Positions 27,138 through 36,500 of a DNA stretch of 64,000 nt are shown piece after piece. Positions within the stretch are counted from its first letter, which is position 1. The number at the start of each line of letters is the position of its first letter. Position numbers and translations under genes: made by a program. The DNA comes from Acestrorhynchus altus (taxonomy: Eukaryota; Chordata; Actinopteri; Characiformes; Acestrorhynchidae): the NCBI GenBank assembly GCA_034509495.1, contig CM067510.1:30139889-30203888 (forward strand), read 5' to 3'. The notes beneath the pieces were generated by a model. That model was not told the DNA's origin. It saw only the letters and a list, made by a program, of their open reading frames with translations, and did no database searches.

Positions 27138-30100
27138 AATTACATAACAGATTAACTGATTTGATGGTTTACATGATCTGAAACACATTTAACAAACCCT
27201 TGTCCCAAAAGCTGTTCTGGCAGCGGTGGGATTCGAACCCACGCCCCCGAAGAGACTGGAGCCTTAATCCAGCGCCTTAGACCGCTCGGCCACGCTACCA
27301 CACCTACTGCCCAACTTCACAAAGACACTCAACTCACTTTCTGTTTCACATTTACACCACTGTATTATAAATATGGATTGTGCAGTTTTATTTAGACTGT
27401 TAAAACATAAATTAAGCCACGCATGGTGAGCCATTTCATTAAGGGTTTTATAAAACAGCTCTGGCAGCGGTGGGATTCGAACCCACGCCCCCGAAGAGAC
27501 TGGAGCCTTAATCCAGCGCCTTAGACCGCTCGGCCACGCTACCGTGTGGCTCCATGTGTCACCCACACTCAGATTTTTATTAAGCCTGTTAAACTGTATT
27601 ATTCTATATTTTCTATATTATTATTGTATTATTAAAGAATATTTTAATATAAATTTATTATATACTGCGACATACATGTGTTTATATGACATTTTATTTT
27701 AGATAAAACAGAGAAACCTCTTGCTTTTGGGTTCTACCTGTGACCCATCCCCCCACCCGGTGAGACATTACTGGAGATATCATTGGCTGACAGTCCGTTT
27801 CAGTTGACCAATAGGAGAGTTCCGGAATTTTAGCGAGGCCACGTGCGTCTGTACAGGGTTCCAGGAATCCCGGATTCCCAAACAAAGTATTTAAAAGCCA
27901 GCTGGCAGCGGTGGGATTCGAACCCACGCCTCCAGAGAGACTGGAGCCTAAATCCAGCGCCTTAGACCGCTCGGCCACGCTACCATGTGTTATATGTGAC
28001 CATATATGGTTGAATAGTACAATCGAACCCAGTCCTCTATATAGTCCTCTATAGTATTTATAGGAGATGTAAAAAATGAACAGAATTTAGGTATTTGTGT
28101 GAATTTGACCCTGTTTTGATCCAAAATGCACTTGCTCCTACAATATTTTATGGTATTTTTGCTTATAAGGACCAAAGAGCACTTCAGTTACGTGCAGTAA
28201 TTAGACAGATAAGGATTTGACAATGATATTTATAATGATACAAGTACGTTCTTCAAAATACCTGACAGCAATCCAAAGGCTCCTTTGGCATCAATACTGG
28301 GATTTAATTCAGATGGAAATGAGTGAATTATAGCTGTTTTCCAGGCTGGATTACTCACTGATAATTTATCACACAGTGAGGAGAACAGATAGTCTTCTAG
28401 TTTGTTATGAGATGTTTGTAGGTCACTCTGATTCAGTGATATGAAACGTAGAAAATGTCTTGTAACTGTCTGCAGAGTGCAGATCTTAGGTTTTTATAAA
28501 GAATTTGTTTGTAACGCTCACTCCATGTCTGCCTAAATGTAAGATATAGCTCATGCCTTTTTCATGCTGTGTGTTTCCCTGCAGGCTGAGGAGACCAAGG
28601 TGCTCCGGCTGCAGCTGGAGCTCTCTCAGGCCAAAGCAGACATGGAGCGCAGACTGCAGGAGAAAGAGGAGGAGCTGGATGCTGCCAGGTTGAGATTTCA
28701 TTCACCTTCTCCGATAAAAAAAGACAAAAAATCTAGAACGTCACAAACCATAAATATGTACAGCCAGAATTATTGCACAGACAAGTAAAAGGTTATTTCT
28801 ACTTTGATTCTGGCTGTTCATATTTATTTATTATTTTTATTACTGTTATTTTAATTAGAATTTGTATTATTTTTATTTACTATTTTTATATTTGATATAG
28901 ATGTAAGAATTTGCAATTTCCCTCTAGGATTAATAAAGTAATTCTGATTCTGAAACCTCTGAATGAAGCTTTTCTGAATTTCCCCTTCATGCTCCTCACT
29001 TATATTCCTTCAGCTCACAGGTAAGTAACTCTGATTCTTCACTTCTGACCTTCTCTGACTCTCACAGAGCAGGTCCTGCTCAAGCACACCTGATCCTACA
29101 CCTGATCGACCTGTTCATTGCCAGGTTTAGGTCCCTGAGGTTTCTTTACTTTCTTCTGTTCAGGAAAAGCCATCAGAGGGCAGTGGAATCACTGCAGGCC
29201 AGCCTGGATGTGGAGGTGAAGGGCCGAACTGAAGGAGCCCGTCTGAAGAAGAAGATGGAGAGTGATATAAATGATCTGGAGCTGCAGGTGGACCTGCTCA
29301 ACAAGAACAACGCAGAGCTGATGAAGACCGTCAAAAAGATTCAACAGCAGACTAAGGTTTTAATACTTTAGTACAGACGTCCTGAAATATATTTGTCTGG
29401 CCTACCATTACCTCATGATCACAACTGATTTTTCTTGTGATGTCAAGATAATTGTGAATTTTTGTGATATTTTTGGACCACAGAAATCAAGCTGTGATTC
29501 TGAAAAAAAAACCTAATACTTTTGGCTAAATTTCACTCAATTCCAACTCAATTCAATTCCAGTTTCAATGGCAAAGGAGCTCTTTCCACGTGTACATGCT
29601 CAACCTGCATGTAGACTCTGACTGATCAGCAAGAGGGGGCGGGGCTAATGTTGTCACTGACCCAGATATACAGAGGAAAATGAGAAGGGAGGGGTATTTG
29701 CTGTTTCTTTGCTCACACAGTCTTCAAATTTCAGAATAAAAGTCCTGAGAAGGGATAATAGTGATACATACATAAATGACAAAAAAATATGATTATGATT
29801 TATGATCAAAACATGGTCAAATCCTCTTCCTTTTTACATCTCAAATGAAGATAGTTGCCTTAATAACAATAATAACAATATCTGGCAAATAAACGAATGT
29901 CAAACTATGAAACCTTCCCACACAATTGGCCTAGGGGTCTTTGACTAGTATTGTTTGTCATCATGGAATGAGCAGCAGACAGGAATTTGACTCTCGTTCC
30001 TGTCCCTTGTGTAGGACTTGCAGGTGCAGTTGGAGGAGGAGACGAGAGTACAGGAGGAGCTGAGAGAGGAGCACACGCTCCTGGAGCGACGGTGCACTCT

Positions 30101-30543
30101 GCTGGTCACTGAGGGTGAGGAGAGTCGTGCTGGACTGGAGGCCACAGAGAGGGCACGCAAGACCCTAGAAACTGAGCTCCAAGAGACCACAGAGAAATAT
30201 AATGATATCAACAACCAGGTATAGTTACAGACCAAAGCCTAACGTTTTCCGCGTACAAGGATCAGTTATGATCAGTTATTTGGATGGGCCAAAGTATTAG
30301 GACACCTGCTCATTCATTATTTTCTGCCATATGATGAAGCCAACTTCTCCAAAGTACTTCCTGAAAGCATGAAGGAGTCAGGCCTTCCAAAGAAAATCCT
30401 TAACCGAAGAAATGTTTATTGCATCTTTAGTTTTGAAAGGAATTTTATTGGAAAAAGTGGGGAAATGTCTGAAAATGCATGAGTAAAAAACTGCTTGTGT
30501 CAGACAACTAAAACATTTAAAATATAAAAATATATTGTATATT

Positions 30544-30581
<38 letters not shown>

Positions 30582-33500
30582 AATTACATAACAGATTAAC
30601 TGATTTGATGGTTTACATGATCTGAAACACATTTAACAAACCCTTGTTCCAAAAGCTGTTCTGGCAGCGGTGGGATTCGAACCCACGCCCCCGAAGAGAC
30701 TGGAGCCTTAATCCAGCGCCTTAGACCGCTCGGCCACGCTACCACACCTACTGCTCAGCTTCACAAAGACACTCAACTCACTTTCTGTTTCATATTTACA
30801 CCACTGTATTATAAATTTCATTCATTATTTCATCTGAAACCAAGGGTATTAAAAAGGGTTTATTCTGTATTTTTTTTGGAGCAACTGTCTCCAGTGTCCA
30901 AAGAAGCCTTTCCACTAGATTATACAGCATTGCTGTGAGGATTTGACTGCATTCGTTGACAAAAGCATTAGTAAAGTTGGGATATTGGTTGTTCACTACC
31001 CCACCTCATCTCAAACCCCCAACTTATCCCAAAAGATTTGGACAGGGCACCATCAGTCCAGAGAACACAGTTCCACTGCTCTGCAGATTCCTCAGTGCTA
31101 GCTGGCTTTAACCTTTCTACCCCACACCTGGCATTAGACAAGGCATGTTTGTCTTCTTCAGAGAGTTTTATTCTACAGCACTTTTCTAAAGGGACTAGAC
31201 AAGTTGTGTGTGCATTTGCACACGTGTCAGTAATGGGTGCAAATTAAAGTAGTTGAATACATTGATTAGAAGGGTTGTCCATAAACATGTAGACATATAG
31301 TGTAGCCATCAAGTGTGACACGACAAAGATAGATACTGACATTGTGATTAGTTCAGCAGTAATGATCAGATGTATGGAGTTATGATCATGCCATTAGAAA
31401 TTTGAATTTGAAAGTAAAAAACTGAATTGTTTTCAATACAACCAGGATGAAAAAAATATTGGTGTATGCTGTCATTTAAAATTCTCATAAGGAACTAAAA
31501 TCTACTAATGATGGTAAAAAAACATAAGTTGTAAGATGCTCTGAATGAATAAATGCTATGTTTGTCCCTCACTGGAGCAGCCATGGTCTGGTGGTTGGGG
31601 ATCCAGCCTTGTGACTTGTGGAAGGTCACTGGTTTGAATCCCTGAACTGGCTTGACATGATTGAAGTGTCCTTGAATAAGGCACTGAACTCCCCAGCTGC
31701 TCTAATGGCACTGAGGATAGGGCTGCCCACCACTCCAGTCATGTGTGCTCACTGCCTCCTGGTGTGTGAATGCAATTGTCCCTCCAAAATAAGGGTACCT
31801 TTTCCAGCTACCACCCTTCATACAGTCTTATCCACAAAGGGCCAGTGTGGCTGCAGGTATTCAATCCAACAAAGCAGGTGCACACAGAAACAACTGCTTG
31901 AAGACCGAGACTGACTGATTAAAGCAAACTCAGGTGTCATTCAGCTTGTTCAGAAAGAAAACCTGCAGCCACAACGGCCTTCGGGAGATAGAATTAGACA
32001 CCCCTGCCTGTACTCTAGGTCAGGAGTAGGCAATCAGTGTGGGTACAAGGTTGATGTATCAAATAAAGTGCCACCTTTGCAATGACCATGACACAGTGAA
32101 TGAATGACGTTAGATTTATAGAGCATCTTTCTAGATACCAAAGGACGTTTCCAGTCAGTGTTCAGATACACCCAGTGCTCGTAGCAGTGAGAAGCGTTAG
32201 CCAACTGTGCACAGCGTACTCTCCACCTGGTGCATCTACATGCATCTACATGCATCTACACGCATGGTCAGGGAAGGGTCGGGGGTTCGCCCAATCCATA
32301 TCTGGGCAGACATACATTAACTCACACATCAAAAACATCTCCAAGATTACGAATATGGGAGGAAACCTAATACAGACACAGGAAGAATATGGAAACTCCA
32401 GCCAGAACCAAAGGCTTGGTTCAGGGCCTTGAACCAAAGACTCCAAGGACTGGGAGATGAATGTGTTAACCACCAACCCAGTATGCTGCCCCAAAGTTTC
32501 TTACATATGTAGGGAGCCGCCCGCAACGCCGCCGCCCAGCCTCCAGGGGGCGGTCGACGACCGGTAAAGCGAGCTAATCAATGCAAGTGCTTTCAGGTGC
32601 GGTTAGTTTATATAAGGCGTCCGCGCCTCACACGCGCCGCCTGTAATCTTGCTCTGCTGTGGTTTCCTTCCTTTGATAACATAACTTCCATCTCTCTCTC
32701 TTCCTTCTCTCCTCTAAAAAAAAAAAAAGAGGAGCCGGAACCTTATTTCTGTCTTCCTTTAAAACAAAGAAAAGAAAAAGACCCTTTATCGCTGCGCCGC
32801 CTCCGCCTGGTGACGCGTTAGGTCACTCGGCTAAAGCGATCCCAAGCGTGCGCGCGGGGGTTCGAACACGTGACTAATTTAATTATTTAACGTCAAAACG
32901 CCCTCTGCCTCCTTTTGATCCACTCATGAAGCCCACACCCGATCAGCTGCTCTCAGCTTCGTCCCAGCAGCCTGGGTTCGAGCCCCGCTCAGAGCAGCTC
33001 TGCTTTGTTGGTCCAGAATGAAATATTCTCACTGTCCCAAATTAATTCCCACCTGGGTACCCCTAAAAACATAAGTTGTAAGATGCTCTGAATGACGCAC
33101 TGAACTCCCCAGCTGCACCCAGGGCACTGAGGGCACTGATTTCTCAGTTGTACCTAGTTCAGTTTCCAAAAATCTTGGCTTCATAATTGATTCAGATTTA
33201 TCATTTGTCCAACACATTATTACTAGGAAAGCTTTTCTTCATCTTCGTAATATCTCCAAGTTAAGAAATGCCCTATACTTGCACACTGCTGAAAAACTGG
33301 TGCATGCTTTTATTACCTCAAGGTTATATTACTGCAATGCACTATTGTCAGGTTGTTCAAGCAGGAACCTAAATAGACTTCAGTTAGTTTAAAAAAAACT
33401 AGAAAATATGACTATTTTCAACTATTTGACAATACTATCTGCACTGCACTGGCTTCTGGTCAAATTCCGTATTGATTACAAAAATCTTTTACTTACATAT

Positions 33501-36500
33501 AAAGCCCTACACAGGCTCGCTCCTGAATACGTACAGGATTTAATTTACCTGTATGAGCCACCACGATCACTCAGATCAGAGGGTGCTGGCTTCCTATTAG
33601 TTCTCAGAATTCAGAAGGCTTCAGCAGGAGAAGAGCCTTTTCTCACAAAGCCCCCAGCTCTGGAAAAACCTTCCAGATAATGTTCGGGACACAGACACAG
33701 TCTCAGTCTTCAAGTCTAGGCTGAAAACTTACTTGTTCAGTGTAGCATTTGGTCATTAATGTATTAGATTAGTTACAGGCTGCAGATCCAGGGGTTCATG
33801 GACACTGGGATTTATGGTAAACTGGGATGTTGGTGCTGCCGTCTGACTCCTTCACGCGATCACTCTGGTTTGTGACGGTGGAGCAGTTAGACGCAGTTAG
33901 TTTCAGGATGCTCCCATGCTTATGTTACCTTCTGGTTATCTCCTTAGTTAGGAGACACTGGACCCTACACCTCTGTTCTAATACTCGGGTATACTGAAGT
34001 AATGTTAGTTCACTGGTGGACATAATAGTAACAGTCGGTTTCTACACAGTTGGTGATGGTGGGTGAGCAGCTAGTCCGTGGCAGAATGGGAAACTAGTCC
34101 AGGACCGGTAGCCGTAAGGTGGAAAGCCAATGTAAAGATGTATCAGGGGACCTTGGGGTCCTTCTCAGATGGGGCAGAAGAGCTTGAGGTTAGGACCTAA
34201 TCAGTTCAGGCCGGTGGGTCATCGTTAACTCGGAAAAGATAATGAATTAGTTTGATGTTTAAAAAGAGAACAGACAATGTAAACATTACCAGAGTGTGAC
34301 GAGTGACTCCGAGTCACTACGAGTGATCTGACTATAACAGCCTAACTCTCTATAAGTAGTTTGACCAGAGGAGGATGGTTCCTCCCCTTGTGAACCTGGT
34401 TTCTGGTTTCTTCCTCCAGCTCTGAGGGAGTATTTCCTTGCCACTGTCGCCATTTGGCTTGCTCAGTAGGGGATCTCGCTCTTATAATTTGTTCCTGTTT
34501 TAACCTTTTTATTTCTTGATTTCTGTGAAGCTGCTCTGTGGCAACTTCAGTTGTGAAGAGCGCTATACAAATAAATGTTAATTTGTTTTGAGGACAGGGC
34601 TGTCCACCACTCTGGGCACGTATGCTCACTGCCTCCTGGTGTGTGAATTCACTAGGTTGTATGTGTGTATCACTGTTTGTGGATGGGTTAAATATGGAGG
34701 ATTACTTCCAGTGTGTGCATAAAAAATTATTACTTACTATTACGTACTCATAAATCCTTCTAACCCTTGCACATTGGATCTGTCACTGTAGCTGCAATCA
34801 GCCTCCAGCGGCAAGCGAAAGTTGGAGGTGGATCTCCAGCAGCTCACCCAGGAGCACGAGGAGCTGCAAAATGAACTAAGGGGAGCCAACGACAAGCTCA
34901 AGAAAGCTGTGTGTGAGGTAGAATAAAATGGCAAAAGATGTCATGGTTCAGTTTTCCATAACACTTTCACACACCCAAGAGCTCATCTGTTGCTCTGTGT
35001 AGACTGCACGAGTGGTGGAGGAGCTGAGGGTGGAGCAGGAGCACACCATGCATCTGGAGCGGGTGAAGAAAGGCCTGGAGGCTCAGCTCAAGGATATGAC
35101 TGTCAGACTGGACGAGGCAGAGCAGCTGGCCATGAAAGGAGGCAAGAAGATCATCCAGAAGCTGGAAGGAAAGGTAAGCTACTGTCACTCTGATTTCCTA
35201 AGCCATGCATTCAGCATCCATCATTAATCTTAAGCAGCATCACAGCAGCTATCAAGAGGTTCCAGGGAATGACAGCTGAGTTTATCACTGAGAATGAGTT
35301 CCAGCTCGCTGTAAAAAGGGCACATTATTCAGCCATGGCCACTTCTATCTTTTTTATTTGACTTTTATTGATTTGGCAGTGGTGCAAATAAAGCAACAAC
35401 AACATAAAATCTCAAATATTTATTATTTTTGTTATCTGTTCTCAGGACATTTTTTCTGAAATTTCACTGTGTGAGCAAAGAAAGATAGCAAACAGCCCAT
35501 TCATTCTCATTTTCCTCTGTAAGCCAATATCTGCTTCAGTGACATCATTAGCCCCACCCTCCTCTCACAGATCAGTCAGGGTCCATATACATGTTGAGCA
35601 TGTACACACGGACAGAACAATAAACATGCACTGGAAGCTCCTTTAGCACTGAAACTGTGCGTTTTAGCTGTGATCACTCATAATGAGACCACTATGGTTG
35701 TCTTGTACGTTGTTATGATATGGGTATCGTTTCTGCAGGTTACTGTAATCCTGAGATATGATGCCTAAAATATGGCATGTGACTGCCCACGGGATGTGGA
35801 TCTCGGGTTCTAAGAGTTATCATTATATTCTAAAAGAAACCAAGAATGCAAACCAAAGAAGTGGTCCTGGCTGAATTACATGCACTTTTTAAAGTGAGCT
35901 CGATTGCATTCTTAGCGATAAGCCCAGAGTCAGCCATTGGAACTGGTAGAATTTTTAACTAAACCTTTGTGCGGGGACATGTTTCTCATGTGTGTGAGTG
36001 CAAACTGTCCAACTGTTTATCTTTTATCAAAGATCAATCAATCAATCAATCAAAGGTTATTCATATAGCACTTTTTACAGCAAGCCAGTTGTCACAAAGC
36101 AGCTTTACAGAAATCCGGGTCTAAGCCTCAAATGAGCAGCCAGCGGGCAAAACTCCCTCAGGCTAGGAGGAAGGAACCTTGAGAGGAGCCAAGGCTCAAG
36201 AGTGGAACCCATCCTCCTCTGGTCGACACCAGGAGCAGATAAAAAGTGTGAAGTGCCTAAAAAGGCTTTACCTTACCAGTAGCAGAGAAGAAAAAGTATT
36301 ATTCCATCACTACTCAACACTGAGCCTGGAAGGTTACTGCTGCTTCCTGCACTGACCAGCATTTGTCTGTGTTACTGTGACAATTTGACAAAAGTGCAAT
36401 GTCTGGACCCTGCAGGTGAAGGAGTTAGAGCTGGATTTGGAAACAGAGCAGAAGAAGTATGCAGAGACAGTTAAGACCCTACGGAAGAATGAGCGGCGTC

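Larger units (their letters stand above)
26881..27372. repeat. Donor copy of a ~490-bp duplicated tRNA-Leu segment
   Basis: This segment, including an (AC)n run and the tRNA-Leu at 27218, recurs almost unchanged at 30326-30816. Differences seen are a few substitutions (for example ttgtccc/ttgttcc and ctgcccaact/ctgctcagct), one A-run indel and the (AC)n length. The flanks here carry no target duplication, so I take it as the donor. Confidence 0.9.
30285..31305. mobile_element. Tc1-type MITE interrupted by the tRNA-Leu insertion
   Basis: The ends read as a 'gggccaaagtattaggacac...' left end and a '...gttgtccataaacatgtaga' right end. It shares its interior (ctgctcattca, ggtattaaaa, caccatcagtccagagaaca) with the elements at 48995-49425 and 60850-61352. 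About 520 bp of it is the later insertion. Confidence 0.75.

Noticed and set aside
27264..27978. Minus ORFs containing AERSKALD
   Set aside because: These are translations of tRNA-Leu genes and not proteins.
31574..31640. Possible tRNA gene
   Set aside because: It is a degenerate tRNA-like head continuous with a SINE body that recurs elsewhere in the window.
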